Source: Actinoplanes regularis (GTDB taxonomy: Bacteria > Actinomycetota > Actinomycetes > Mycobacteriales > Micromonosporaceae). From it: a stretch of 64,000 nucleotides of DNA. Below, one piece after another: positions 15,777-24,522 of the stretch. Under the pieces are notes generated by a model. That model had not been told where the DNA came from, ran no database searches, and was given only the letters and a program-made list of their open reading frames with translations. Where the stretch lies: positions 310,001 to 374,000 of the forward strand of contig NZ_FZNR01000004.1 of assembly GCF_900188005.1 (NCBI RefSeq). Reading direction: 5' to 3'. Positions within the stretch are counted from its first letter, which is position 1, and every line of letters begins with the position of its first letter. The position numbers and the translations under genes are program-made.

Positions 15777-17360
15777 ATGGTGCACCATGAGGGTCTTGGG
15801 CGGCGGACGGGGGCGCTGGTGGCGACGATTTCTCAGGCCGGGCGGAGGATGGCGTTCGCCACGCTCGCCTCGCGGGTGGCCGGGTTCCTGCGGGTCCTGG
15901 TGCTGACCGCGGCGCTCGGACTCGGCACCCGGCTGCTGGACGCCTACAACGTGGCGAACACGCTCCCCAACGCGGTGTACGAGTTGCTCATCGGCGGTGC
16001 GATGGCGAGTGTCATCGTGCCGCTGCTGACCCGGGCGGCGCTGACCGATCCGGATCACGGGGTGCTCTACACCCAGCGGCTGCTGTCGCTGATGGTCTAC
16101 GGCCTGAGCGCGGTCACGCTGCTCGCCGTGGTCCTGGCCCCGTGGCTGGTCGAACTCGTCGCACCCGGCTTCACCGCCGAGCAGCACGAGATGGCCGTCG
16201 TCTTCAGCCGGTACTTCCTGCCGCAGATCCTGTTCTACGGGGTGAGCGCGACCGCGGGCGCGGTGCTCAACATCCGCGGCCGGTTCGCGGCGCCGGCCTG
16301 GGCGCCGCTCTGCAACAGCCTGGTGGTGATCGTGGTCGGGTTGCTCTACGTGCTGTCGGGCAGTTTCACGCTGCTGGCGGCCGGCACCAGCCTCGGCGTG
16401 TTCGCGCAGATGGCTCTGGTCGTGTGGGCGCTCGGCCGGTCCGGTTTCCCGATCCGGCTGCATCTGGACCCGCGGGGCATCGCGATCCGGCGGATCGGCG
16501 GGCTGGCCGGCTGGGTGCTGCTGTCGGTGCTGGGCGCGCAGGCGTTCCTGATCGCGGCGACCAGGGTGGCGTCGCTGAGCGGGCCGGGCGGGGTCACCGC
16601 GTACCAGAACGCTCTCGCTGTCTTTCAGGTCCCGTTCGCGGTGATCGCGCTCTCCGTGATGACCACGATGCTGCCCCGGCTGAGCCGGAACGCGGCGCGG
16701 CGTGACCACGACCGGATGGTCCGTGATCTCTCGCTCGCGGTGCGGGTCGCCGTGGTGGTGATGGCGCCGATCGCGGTGGCGATGGTGCTGCTCGGGCGGC
16801 CGGTCGCGACGCTGCTCTTCGAGCACGGGAACAGCGCGGCGCCGACGGTGCGGCTGCTCGGGACGGTGCTGGCGGCGTTCGGGCTGGCCCTGGTGCCGTT
16901 CAGCGCGTACTCGATCCTGCAGCGCGGCTTCTACGCCCTGCAGGACACCCGGACGCCGGCGTTGATCACCGCCGGGGTGGCGGTGATCGGGATCGCCGGG
17001 TGCGCGGTGGCCGGCTTCGTGCTGCCGGCCGGGTCCATCGTGGTCGGGGTGCCGATCGCCTACACGATCGCCTACACGATCGGCCTGCTCACGACGGTCG
17101 TGGTGTTGCGGCGGCGGCTCGGCTGGATCGACGGAAGACGCTTGATGCGTACGCACGTCAGGGTTTTGATCGCGGTTTCCGCCGGCGCGGCCTGCGCCGT
17201 CGGCGCGCTCTTCCTGGTCGGTACGTCGATACCGGTCCTGGCGATCTCCGCGGCGGCCGGTGTCGGCGCGCTCGGCTATCTGGCGGTCGCGAAACTGCTG
17301 CACATCGGGGAGTTGCGCCTGGTCGTGGTGACGACCCTGGGCGGCCTGCGCCTGTCCTGA
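15777..17360 (+). CDS. murJ: MurJ/MviN-type lipid II flippase
   Basis: 527 residues from the ATG at 15777; a GTG at 15819 with GACGGGGG upstream is an equally good start. The sequence has about 14 hydrophobic segments and the family landmarks LGLGTRLLDAYNVANTLPNAVYELLIGGAMASVIVPL near the N-terminus and PFSAYSILQRGFYALQDTRTP in the second half. MurJ proteins flip lipid-linked peptidoglycan precursor across the membrane. It lacks the long cytoplasmic pseudokinase tail found in mycobacterial MurJ. Since actinomycetes often carry several MviN paralogues, it may serve a specialised role. It is not in an operon; the next gene is convergent 37 bases away. Confidence 0.85.
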   Translation: MVHHEGLGRRTGALVATISQAGRRMAFATLASRVAGFLRVLVLTAALGLGTRLLDAYNVANTLPNAVYELLIGGAMASVIVPLLTRAALTDPDHGVLYTQRLLSLMVYGLSAVTLLAVVLAPWLVELVAPGFTAEQHEMAVVFSRYFLPQILFYGVSATAGAVLNIRGRFAAPAWAPLCNSLVVIVVGLLYVLSGSFTLLAAGTSLGVFAQMALVVWALGRSGFPIRLHLDPRGIAIRRIGGLAGWVLLSVLGAQAFLIAATRVASLSGPGGVTAYQNALAVFQVPFAVIALSVMTTMLPRLSRNAARRDHDRMVRDLSLAVRVAVVVMAPIAVAMVLLGRPVATLLFEHGNSAAPTVRLLGTVLAAFGLALVPFSAYSILQRGFYALQDTRTPALITAGVAVIGIAGCAVAGFVLPAGSIVVGVPIAYTIAYTIGLLTTVVVLRRRLGWIDGRRLMRTHVRVLIAVSAGAACAVGALFLVGTSIPVLAISAAAGVGALGYLAVAKLLHIGELRLVVVTTLGGLRLS

Positions 17361-17397
17361 GCCGTGCGCGGCACCGCGGCGCGGGGAGGCCGCCGGC

Positions 17398-18744
17398 TCA
17401 ACGCACGACCGTCGCGGTGTGCAGGGCGGACACCAGCCGGTCGACCTGGGCGCGGATCTCCGGGACCGCGGTGGTCTCCCAGGTGTGGCCGCGGCGCAGC
17501 GGACCGGCCAGCCACAGTCCCCGCCGGATGCGGCCGTCCGGATCCGTGTCGACGCCGAGGCCGTACGGTCCGGGCCGGAGGACGCCGTCGCGGAACAGCG
17601 TGGCCAGGAACGGGCTCGCGGAGCCGGGCAGCGAACCCGGCCCGGTACAGGAGATCACCGCGCCGAACCGGCGTGCCGCCCGTCCCTCGATCTCGACCAG
17701 CAGGCCACCGCGCGGGTCCGGCTCGACCGAGCGCAGGCGTCCACTGGTGAAGCTCAGCGCGCCTCGCTCCTGAAGTTCCGCGATTCGCGCGGCGACCGGC
17801 GGCGCCATCCGGTGCCGGTGCACGTCCCAGAAGCGGGCCACGTGTCGCAGGAACCGCTGCCGGTCGCAGTCGTCGAACTCGGCCCAGAGCCGGTCGGCGT
17901 GGTGGCGCAGCGTGTCGACCACCGCGACCCAGTCGGCGCCGCCGGCGATCGCGGCGCGGACCCGCCGGATCAGCCGTCGCAGGGTAAGGGCGCCGTCCAG
18001 GATCAGGTCGGGGTGCGCCGACGACGGGGGCAGTTGCGGGTGGGCCAGCGGGAGCAGGCCGTGCCGGGAGATCGCCTCGATCGGGCCGCGGTGGCCGTTC
18101 TCGGTCAGGCTCAGGGCGACGTCGACCGCGGTCAGGCCGGTGCCGATCAGCAGGACCGGCTCGTCGGGGTGCGGTTTCGGATACGCCGACCAGGGGTCGG
18201 CCACGAAGTGCGGCCCCGTGGCCCGCACCCCCGGAAGTCTCTGCTGCTCCGGGTTGCCGACGGCGAGGATCACCTGCTCCGCGCGGACCGGCCCGGCGTC
18301 GGTCAGCACCACGTAGCCGTCCGGATCCCGGCGCAGCGCGGTCGCCGTGGCGACGTGGTGCCGCAGCCGGCCGCCGGAGGTGGCGACGATCTCGGCGAGC
18401 TGATCGGCCAGGTAGTCGCCGTAGAGGGCGCGGGGCAGGAAGTCGGTGCCCTCGATCGCGTGCCCGTGCAGGCGGGCCCAGCGGACCAGGTGCATCGGGT
18501 CGTCCGGGCAGATGCTCATCGCGCCGGCCCGCGCGTTGAGGATGTGCCAGGGCTGTGCCGCGCCGTAGGCGACGCCGCGGCCGGGGAAGCGATCCGGTGC
18601 GATCAGGACGACGTCCAGGTCCGTCCGGAGGATCAGGGCCCGGGCGAGCAGTGCCCCGGTGGCACCCCCGCCGATGATCGCCACGGTCCGGTCCCTCGTG
18701 GCTTCCCGACTGGCGGGCACCACGACTTCGACGAGGCTCGACAT
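17398..18744 (-). CDS. FAD/NAD(P)-binding oxidoreductase (pfam13454 type)
   Basis: 448 residues from the ATG at 18744, with GGGAGAG upstream. The N-terminal Rossmann motif VAIIGGGATGALLARAL binds FAD. It is followed by GRGVAYGAAQPWHILNARAGAMS, a signature of the FAD-NAD(P)-binding family related to amino-acid N-hydroxylases. VILAVGNPEQQ and a second dinucleotide-type motif LLIGTGLTAVDVALSL follow in the middle. No signal peptide, so cytosolic. It probably catalyses a flavin-dependent oxidation or hydroxylation; the substrate is unknown. The neighbours are a flippase and FabF, and neither forms an operon with it. Confidence 0.85.
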   Translation of the reverse strand: MSSLVEVVVPASREATRDRTVAIIGGGATGALLARALILRTDLDVVLIAPDRFPGRGVAYGAAQPWHILNARAGAMSICPDDPMHLVRWARLHGHAIEGTDFLPRALYGDYLADQLAEIVATSGGRLRHHVATATALRRDPDGYVVLTDAGPVRAEQVILAVGNPEQQRLPGVRATGPHFVADPWSAYPKPHPDEPVLLIGTGLTAVDVALSLTENGHRGPIEAISRHGLLPLAHPQLPPSSAHPDLILDGALTLRRLIRRVRAAIAGGADWVAVVDTLRHHADRLWAEFDDCDRQRFLRHVARFWDVHRHRMAPPVAARIAELQERGALSFTSGRLRSVEPDPRGGLLVEIEGRAARRFGAVISCTGPGSLPGSASPFLATLFRDGVLRPGPYGLGVDTDPDGRIRRGLWLAGPLRRGHTWETTAVPEIRAQVDRLVSALHTATVVR

Positions 18745-18784
18745 TCAACTCTCCCGCAGGTCGACGCTTTGCCAAGCAAACCAC

Positions 18785-18800
18785 AAAACCCACCGGTTTT
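18785..18800. promoter_or_regulatory. Inverted repeat between fabF and the FAD protein
   Basis: AAAACC-CACC-GGTTTT, with six-base perfect arms, in a short A/T-rich island 40 bases upstream of the FAD-protein start at 18744. It could be an operator of that gene or a weak terminator of fabF, which ends at 18919. Confidence 0.4.
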
Positions 18801-18918
18801 ATAGGTTAACTCGCTGTCGGCCGCGTCATGCGGCGCTGTGCAAGGGTCGATGGGTGACGGGGCGAGAGAACATGCCGATGACCATTCGCGGGCGTCCTCG
18901 AGGGGGTGGGGTGACCGG

Positions 18919-20154
18919 TCAGGCGGGGGTGAAGAGCAGGGAGACGTTCTGGCCGCCGAAGCCGAACGAGTTGCAGATCGCCGCACGGACCCGCTGATGG
19001 CGTGGCTTGCCGGCGACCACGTCCAGCCTCACCTCGGGGGTCTTGTTCTCCAGGTTCAGCGTGGCCGGGATGACCCCCTCGCGGACCGACAGCAGCGTGA
19101 TGATGCCCTCGACCACACCGGCCGCCCCGACCAGATGACCGAAAGCGGACTTCGGCGCGGTTAGCACGACCTCGTCGCCGAGCGCCGCCTGGATCGCCGC
19201 GGCCTCGCCGATGTCGCCGACCACCGTCGACGTGGCGTGGCAGTTCACGTGGTCGACGTCGTCCGGGCCCAGGCCGGCGACGCGCAGCGCGGTCCGGATC
19301 GCCCGGATCTGGCCGTCGCCGTTCGGGTCCGGGCCGGTGATGTGGTGGGCGTCGGAGGTGACCCCGAACCCGGCCAGCCGCCCCAGCACCCGTGCGCCAC
19401 GGGCGGTGGCGAAGTCGGCCCGTTCCAGGATGACCACTCCGGCACCCTCGCCCAGCACGAAACCGTCCCGGTCGGTGTCGAACGGGCGCGAGGCCCGCTC
19501 CGGGGCGTCGTTGCGGCGGGAGAGCGTACGCGCCTGGGCGAACCCGGCGATGGTGAGCGGCGCGATGCACGCCTCCGCGCCGCCCGCGATCACCACGTCG
19601 ACCTCGCCGGAGCGGATCAGCCGCGCGCCGAGAGCGAGCGCCTCGGCACCGGACGCGCACGCGGACACCGTCGCGTAGGCGCCGGCTTTCGCCCCGAATT
19701 CGATGCTGACCCAGCCGGCCGGCCCGTTCGGCATCATCATCGGCACGACCAGCGGGGAGACCTTCTGCGGACCCTTCTCCTCGATCAGGTCGTCCTGGTT
19801 CAGGATGGTGGAGATGCCGCCGACGCCGGAGCCGATCACCGCGGCGAGGCGTTCCCCCTCGACCTGCGGGGTGCCCGCGTCCGCCCAGGCCTCCTTCGCC
19901 GCGACCAGCGCGGCCTGCTCGCAGCGGTCCAGGCGGCGGGCCTGCACCCGGGGGAGCACGGAGTCCGGCTCGATCGCCATCGGCGCGCCGATCAGCGTCG
20001 GCAGTTGCTCCCAGTGCGGGTAGGTCTCGAGCCGTTCATCGATGCGGCGGACTCCCGACCGGCCGTCCAGCATGTTCTGCCAGAGGGTCGGCACGTCCCC
20101 GCCGAGCGGAGTGGTGGCACCCATCCCGGTGATCACGACGTCGGTGGCACTCAT
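18919..20154 (-). CDS. fabF: Beta-ketoacyl-ACP synthase II
   Basis: 411 residues from the ATG at 20154, with AGGGGGGAA upstream. The condensing-enzyme triad is present: Cys in VSACASGAEAL, His in NCHATSTVVGD, where the usual form is HGTST, and His in KSAFGHLVGAAG. Substitution of HGTST by HATST is common in actinobacterial FabF. The enzyme elongates acyl-ACP with malonyl-ACP. No acyl carrier protein, FabG or polyketide genes are adjacent, so this solitary copy probably belongs to housekeeping or specialised lipid synthesis rather than a gene cluster. Confidence 0.92.
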   Translation of the reverse strand: MSATDVVITGMGATTPLGGDVPTLWQNMLDGRSGVRRIDERLETYPHWEQLPTLIGAPMAIEPDSVLPRVQARRLDRCEQAALVAAKEAWADAGTPQVEGERLAAVIGSGVGGISTILNQDDLIEEKGPQKVSPLVVPMMMPNGPAGWVSIEFGAKAGAYATVSACASGAEALALGARLIRSGEVDVVIAGGAEACIAPLTIAGFAQARTLSRRNDAPERASRPFDTDRDGFVLGEGAGVVILERADFATARGARVLGRLAGFGVTSDAHHITGPDPNGDGQIRAIRTALRVAGLGPDDVDHVNCHATSTVVGDIGEAAAIQAALGDEVVLTAPKSAFGHLVGAAGVVEGIITLLSVREGVIPATLNLENKTPEVRLDVVAGKPRHQRVRAAICNSFGFGGQNVSLLFTPA

Positions 20155-20465
20155 CCGGTTCCCCCCTGACGGTTGCGGCGAGCCTGCCACCCGTAGTGGA
20201 ACCCATGCGCTTCGATGTGTCCACCGGGGAGGCGGCCGGATCACGGGGGAGGTCGGTCAGGACACCCGGCCGTGTCGTTTCCGTCAGATGGGCGCGGGGC
20301 CTGACGAATCTCAGGGACGGGGCGTACGTGGGTTGACCCGATCCGGGGAAACCGCGCGAAAGTCCACTCCTGCGCTGGTCAACGTGCTGACAGCGGGGAT
20401 TTGTGCGGTCCGGTGATACTTGACCGGGCGTCCGGGCGGGCCGGGGCCGTGGAGGGGGCAGGCTG
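20155..20465. other. Divergent promoter region, fabF / D,D-carboxypeptidase
   Basis: 311 bases with no gene that I can support. It must carry divergent promoters. A strong ribosome-binding site (GGAGGGGG) ends the region just before 20466. I see no palindrome of operator quality. Confidence 0.5.
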
Positions 20466-22193
20466 ATGACGCAGGCGGCGGAGCCGAACGACGGTGCCGG
20501 CGAGACGCCGGTGCCGCCGGAGGGCGACGGTCGCCCGGCAGCCGGTTCGGCGCGGGTCCCGATCCCGCGGCCGGCCGACAGCGCACAACCGAGCCCGTCC
20601 GTGCAGCCGGTCCTGCCGGTCCAGCCGGTCGTGCCGGTCGTGCCGGTCCAGCCGGTCCAGCCGGTCGTGCCGGTCGTGCCGGTCCAGCCGGTCGTGCCGG
20701 TCCAGCCGGGACGCGCCTCGGTGCCCGTTCCGGGCCGGGCGGCTGTTCCGGCGCCGCAGTCCGCCATCGTCCCCGGCCGGGCGACCGTTCCCGCGCCGCA
20801 GGCGCCGGTCGTGCCGCCCGCGAGCGCTCCCGGCCGGGCGGCTGTTCCGCCGCCGGTGCCGGCGGCCTTCAACGCCCCTGTGACGGCGCTACCGCATCAA
20901 CCCTCGGCACCGGGCCGCGCCTCGGTGCCCGCGAGTGCTCCCACCACGTATCAGAGCGGCCAGAACGACGTACCGAAGAAAGGCCGCAAGGGGCGCCGCC
21001 TCGCCGTCGTCCTGGTCGCGGTCCTCCTTCTCGTCGCTCTGCTCGGCTCGGGCGCCGCGGTGCAGCTCACCCGCGATCTGCCGAACGCGACCCTGACCAC
21101 CGGCATCGCCACCACGATCAAGATCCCCGGCGCGCTGCCCAAGATCCCTTGGCCGGCACAGGGCTCCGCGGAGCTGATGATCGAGGGTCTGGGCCGGATC
21201 GGCGGCTCCGGAGGCAAGTCGGCGCAGCCGATCGGCAGCGTCGCCAAGGTCATGACCGCCTACGTCATCCTGAAGGACCATCCCCTCGAGGGCGACGACG
21301 AGGGTCCGACCCTCACGGTCACCGCCGCGGACGTCGCGGACTACCAGTCCCGGATTCCCAGCGGGCAGTCCCTGGTCGCGGTGCAGGAGGGCGAGCAGCT
21401 CTCCGAGCGCGACGCCCTCGAGGCGCTGATGCTCCCGTCCGCGAACAACATCGCCCACCAGCTCGCGGTCTGGGGCGGCGGCGACGTCGACGGCTTCCTG
21501 ACGAAGATGAACGCCGCCGCCGACGAGCTCGGCATGACCGACACCGAGTACACGGACCCGAGCGGCTTCCTGCCCACGACCATCAGCACCGCCTCCGACC
21601 AGGTGAAACTGGCTCGAGCGGTGTTGAAGTTCGACGTGTTCGCGGAGATCGTCGAGCTGCGGGAGGCGCAGATCCCGGTGGCCGGGAAGATCCTCAACTA
21701 CAACGCGCTGCTCGGCGTCGACGGGGTCTTCGGGATCAAGACCGGCTCGACCGACCAGGCCGGCGGCAACCTGGTCTTCGCGGCCCGGCTCAAGGCCGGC
21801 TCGCGCGACCTGGTGATCGTCGGCGCGGTCTTCAACCAGCCCGGCGCGAACACGCCGGAGCAACTGGCCGCGGTCAACAAGGTCGTCCGCAAACTGCTCG
21901 CCTCGGTCCGCTCGACGGTGAAGGAGTACGAGCTGCTGGCCGCGAAACCGGTCGGCCAGGTCGAGACCGCCTGGGGCGCGTCGACCACGGTGACGCCGGC
22001 GAGCGCGCTCAAGGTGGTCGGCTGGCCGGGCCTGGCGGTCAAGGTCAAGACCACGACCACCACACCCGGCCCGCGGGTCACCGCCGGGGAGACCGTCGGC
22101 GAGGTTCAGGCTTCGGGGGTACGGGTGCCGCTGCGCGCCGACGCCGCGACCAGCGAACCCTCCCTCTGGTGGAAGCTGACCCGCAAGCCCTGA
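20466..22193 (+). CDS. D-alanyl-D-alanine carboxypeptidase (peptidase S11) with Pro/Val-repeat N-terminus
   Basis: 575 residues. An intrinsically disordered N-terminal region of about 165 residues, with runs of VQPVVPV-type repeats, precedes a membrane anchor at about 176-197 (RRLAVVLVAVLLLVALLGSG). The extracytoplasmic S11 domain has all three penicillin-binding motifs: SVAK near residue 257, SAN near 325 and KTG near 424. The family trims the terminal D-Ala from peptidoglycan pentapeptides. Because the repeats precede the anchor, they should be cytoplasmic, an unusual placement suggesting interaction with a division or polar-growth protein. The 3' end overlaps the convergent EamA gene by 88 bases. 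Confidence 0.9.
   Translation: MTQAAEPNDGAGETPVPPEGDGRPAAGSARVPIPRPADSAQPSPSVQPVLPVQPVVPVVPVQPVQPVVPVVPVQPVVPVQPGRASVPVPGRAAVPAPQSAIVPGRATVPAPQAPVVPPASAPGRAAVPPPVPAAFNAPVTALPHQPSAPGRASVPASAPTTYQSGQNDVPKKGRKGRRLAVVLVAVLLLVALLGSGAAVQLTRDLPNATLTTGIATTIKIPGALPKIPWPAQGSAELMIEGLGRIGGSGGKSAQPIGSVAKVMTAYVILKDHPLEGDDEGPTLTVTAADVADYQSRIPSGQSLVAVQEGEQLSERDALEALMLPSANNIAHQLAVWGGGDVDGFLTKMNAAADELGMTDTEYTDPSGFLPTTISTASDQVKLARAVLKFDVFAEIVELREAQIPVAGKILNYNALLGVDGVFGIKTGSTDQAGGNLVFAARLKAGSRDLVIVGAVFNQPGANTPEQLAAVNKVVRKLLASVRSTVKEYELLAAKPVGQVETAWGASTTVTPASALKVVGWPGLAVKVKTTTTTPGPRVTAGETVGEVQASGVRVPLRADAATSEPSLWWKLTRKP
20599..20709 (+). repeat. Pro/Val-coding short repeats
   Basis: Imperfect repeats of about 15-18 bases built from CCGGTC and CCAGCCGGTC units. 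They encode alternating VPV and QPV tripeptides inside the carboxypeptidase N-terminus. Near-identity at the DNA level suggests slippage-prone, length-variable DNA. Confidence 0.7.
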
Positions 22194-23083
22194 CGGGTCC
22201 GCTGGGTCAGCACCACGCAGCCGAGCACGACCACGGCCGCCCCGATCGAGGCGGCCGTGACCGGCTCGCCCAGCAGCAGCGCCGACCAGCTGAGGGTCAG
22301 CACGGGCTGGGCGAGCTGAATCTGCCCGACCCTGGCGATGCCGCCCTTGGCCAGGCCGGCGTACCAGGCGAAGAACCCGAGGAACATGGAGACCACGGTC
22401 AGGTAGCCGAACCCGGCCCAGCCGGTCGCTGAAGCGCGCGGCACCTCGCGGAGCACGGCGACCAGCGTGATCGGCAGCGTCGCGGGCAGCGCGAGCAGTA
22501 ACGCCCAGCAGATCGTCCGCGCCCCGCCGAGCTCCCGGGCGAGCGCCCCGCCCTCGGCGTAGCCCAGCCCGCACAGCACCACGGCGGCGAGCAGGAACAG
22601 ATCGGCGGATGTCAGCGCACCGTGCACCACCCCGGTCGTGACCAGGAAGCCCAGCACGGCGATCAGCCCGCCACCGCTGGCCAGCCAGAACACCAGCGGC
22701 GGGCGCTCGTGGGCCCGCAGCGCGGCGAACACGGCCGTCATCGCCGGCAGCACGGCGATCACCACGGCGCCGTGTGCCGAGGTCTGGCTGGTCAGCGCGA
22801 GGGACGTGAAGAGCGGGAAACCCACGACGACGCCGAGCGCGACCACCGGAAGGCGGCGCCACTGGTCCCGGGTCGGCCGCGGCGCACGCACCAGGCGCAG
22901 GTAGCAGAGGGCAAGCGCGGCGGCGCCGACCGCCCGGCCGAACGCCACGAACCACGGATCGAGATCGTGCACGGCGATCCGGGTGGCCGGCAGCGACATG
23001 CTGAACGCCAGCACGCCCGCCGCTCCGAGGACCAGGCCGGCCGTTACCGTGCTGCGGGCAGTAGCGCTACTCTCTTCTCTCAT
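22106..23083 (-). CDS. EamA/DMT-family transporter
   Basis: 325 residues from the ATG at 23083. There are about ten predicted membrane segments in two EamA halves, with the typical second-half ending AQPVLTLSWSALLLGEPVTAASIGAAVVVLGCVVLTQ. Such transporters export or import small metabolites and amino acids. The start codon overlaps the MocR regulator start head to head (CATG at 23081-23084), so the regulator very probably controls it. The 3' end runs 88 bases into the convergent carboxypeptidase gene; no earlier in-frame stop exists. The substrate may be vitamin B6-related or an amino acid, given the MocR partner, but that is a guess. Confidence 0.85.
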   Translation of the reverse strand: MREESSATARSTVTAGLVLGAAGVLAFSMSLPATRIAVHDLDPWFVAFGRAVGAAALALCYLRLVRAPRPTRDQWRRLPVVALGVVVGFPLFTSLALTSQTSAHGAVVIAVLPAMTAVFAALRAHERPPLVFWLASGGGLIAVLGFLVTTGVVHGALTSADLFLLAAVVLCGLGYAEGGALARELGGARTICWALLLALPATLPITLVAVLREVPRASATGWAGFGYLTVVSMFLGFFAWYAGLAKGGIARVGQIQLAQPVLTLSWSALLLGEPVTAASIGAAVVVLGCVVLTQRTRQGLRVSFHQREGSLVAASARSGTRTPEA

Positions 23084-23097
23084 GAATGACGGTAACG
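23042..23097. promoter_or_regulatory. Paired operator half-sites flanking overlapping divergent starts
   Basis: CGTTACCGT (23042-23050) and its exact reverse complement ACGGTAACG (23089-23097) bracket the overlapping start codons. Between them lies a perfect 10-base palindrome, GTAGCGCTAC (23061-23070). The arrangement fits binding by the MocR regulator. Confidence 0.55.
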
Positions 23098-24467
23098 CAG
23101 CGGCCCGCGTTATCCAAGATCTCCGTGATCGGGTGACCGCCGCCTCGCCGGGTACCCGGCTGCCCTCGGTGCGGGAACTGACCGCCCGGCACCGCGCCTC
23201 ACCGGTCACGGTCGCCGAGGCGATCCGCGTCCTGGTCGCGCAGGGGCTGGTGGAGGCCCGGCCCGGCAAAGGGACGTTCGTGGCGGCGCGACCGGAGCCG
23301 CCGCGCACCGCCGACCTGTCCTGGCAGACCGTCGCGCTCGGTGCCCGCCGACCCGGTGAGGACGAGATGCAGGCGTTACTGGCGTTACCGCCGGCGGGCG
23401 CGATCCCGCTCTCCAGTGGATACCTCGACGCCGACCTGCAGCCGGCCGCCGCGCTCGGGACGGCGCTGGCCCGGATCGCCCGCCAGCCGGCGGCCTGGCA
23501 GCGCGGCCCCGCCGAGGGCCGGGAGGACCTGCGCGACTGGTTCGCCCGGCAGGCCGGCGCCGGTCTGCGCGCCCGCGACCTGGTGATCTGTCCGGGCGGG
23601 CAGGCCGCGCTCTCGTCCGCGTTCCGCGCGCTGGCCGCGCCCGGCGACACCCTGCTCGTCGAGTCACCGACCTACCTGGGCGCGCTCGCCGCGGCCCGGG
23701 CTGCCGGCCTGCGCGTGGTGCCGGTCCCGGCCGACCGTGACGGGGTGCTGCCGGAGCAGTTGGCGGCGGCGTTCGCTCGCACCGGCGCGCGGCACTTCTA
23801 CTGCCAGCCGCTTTATGCGAACCCGACCGGCGCGAGTCTGGCCGCGCACCGCCGCGACGCGGTGCTGGCCGCCGTCCGCGACAGCGGCGCCTTCCTGATC
23901 GAGGACGACTACGCCCGTGACCTGGTCATCGACGGTGCCGCCGCTCCGCCGCTGGCCGCTGACGATCCCGATGGGCACGTCGTCTACCTGCGGTCGCTGA
24001 CCAAGTCGGCGGCGCCCGGGCTGCGGATCGCCGCGATCGGGGCGCGCGGTCCGGCCGGCGCCCGGCTGCGTTCGGCCCGGCTGCTCGACGATTTCTTCGT
24101 GGCCGGGCCGCTGCAACAGGTCGCGCTGGAGTTCGTCACCGGGCCGGCGTGGGCGCGCCACCTGCGTACCCTCCGCAAGGAATTGAAGAATCGGCGCGAA
24201 GCGCTGCTCGCCGCCCTGCACCGGCGGCTGCCCGCGCTGATCCCGCCCGCGGTCCCGCGGGGCGGCCTGCACCTCTGGGTTCGCCTGCCGGACGGTGCCG
24301 ACGACACGGCGGTCTCCGCCGCGGCCGCGGCCGAGGGCGTGATCGTGTTTCCCGGGCGGCCCTGGTACGCCGCCGAACCGCCCGCTCCGCACCTGCGGCT
24401 GACCTATGCGGCGGCCCCGGCGGACCTGATGGACGAGGCCGTCCGGCGCCTGGCCCGGGCCATTTGA
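23082..24467 (+). CDS. MocR-type regulator (GntR winged helix plus aminotransferase domain)
   Basis: 461 residues from the ATG at 23082. Residues 1-70 form a GntR winged helix (LPSVRELTARHRASPVTVAEAIRVLVAQGLVEARPGKGTFV). The rest is a fold-type I aminotransferase-like domain, with the PLP-binding Lys in SLTKSAAPGLRIAAIG and the NPTGASLA segment. MocR proteins use PLP or its adducts as signals; PdxR (vitamin B6) and GabR are known examples. The divergently overlapping EamA gene is the obvious target. Leaderless translation is likely, because the promoter would otherwise lie inside the transporter gene. Confidence 0.88.
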   Translation: MNDGNAAARVIQDLRDRVTAASPGTRLPSVRELTARHRASPVTVAEAIRVLVAQGLVEARPGKGTFVAARPEPPRTADLSWQTVALGARRPGEDEMQALLALPPAGAIPLSSGYLDADLQPAAALGTALARIARQPAAWQRGPAEGREDLRDWFARQAGAGLRARDLVICPGGQAALSSAFRALAAPGDTLLVESPTYLGALAAARAAGLRVVPVPADRDGVLPEQLAAAFARTGARHFYCQPLYANPTGASLAAHRRDAVLAAVRDSGAFLIEDDYARDLVIDGAAAPPLAADDPDGHVVYLRSLTKSAAPGLRIAAIGARGPAGARLRSARLLDDFFVAGPLQQVALEFVTGPAWARHLRTLRKELKNRREALLAALHRRLPALIPPAVPRGGLHLWVRLPDGADDTAVSAAAAAEGVIVFPGRPWYAAEPPAPHLRLTYAAAPADLMDEAVRRLARAI

Positions 24468-24510
24468 GAAAACACGCCGGACGCTCTACAGATTGATGAC
24501 ACATAGACCC

Positions 24511-24522
24511 TACGATGCGCGC
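24511..24522 (+). promoter_or_regulatory. -10 box of the Ser/Thr kinase, leaderless start
   Basis: TACGAT at 24511-24516, then six bases, then GTG at 24523. This spacing is typical of actinobacterial leaderless genes. No convincing -35 box lies 16-18 bases upstream. Confidence 0.45.

Noticed and set aside
15408..17303. 631-codon antisense open frame over murJ
   Set aside because: His/Arg/Asp-rich shadow of a membrane protein gene; no start site of quality.
18919..20154. fabF as part of a polyketide gene cluster
   Set aside because: No carrier protein, ketoreductase, cyclase or tailoring genes are adjacent.
20889..22955. 688-codon antisense open frame across the carboxypeptidase and EamA genes
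   Set aside because: Low-complexity, no family match, and both real genes here have full motif sets.
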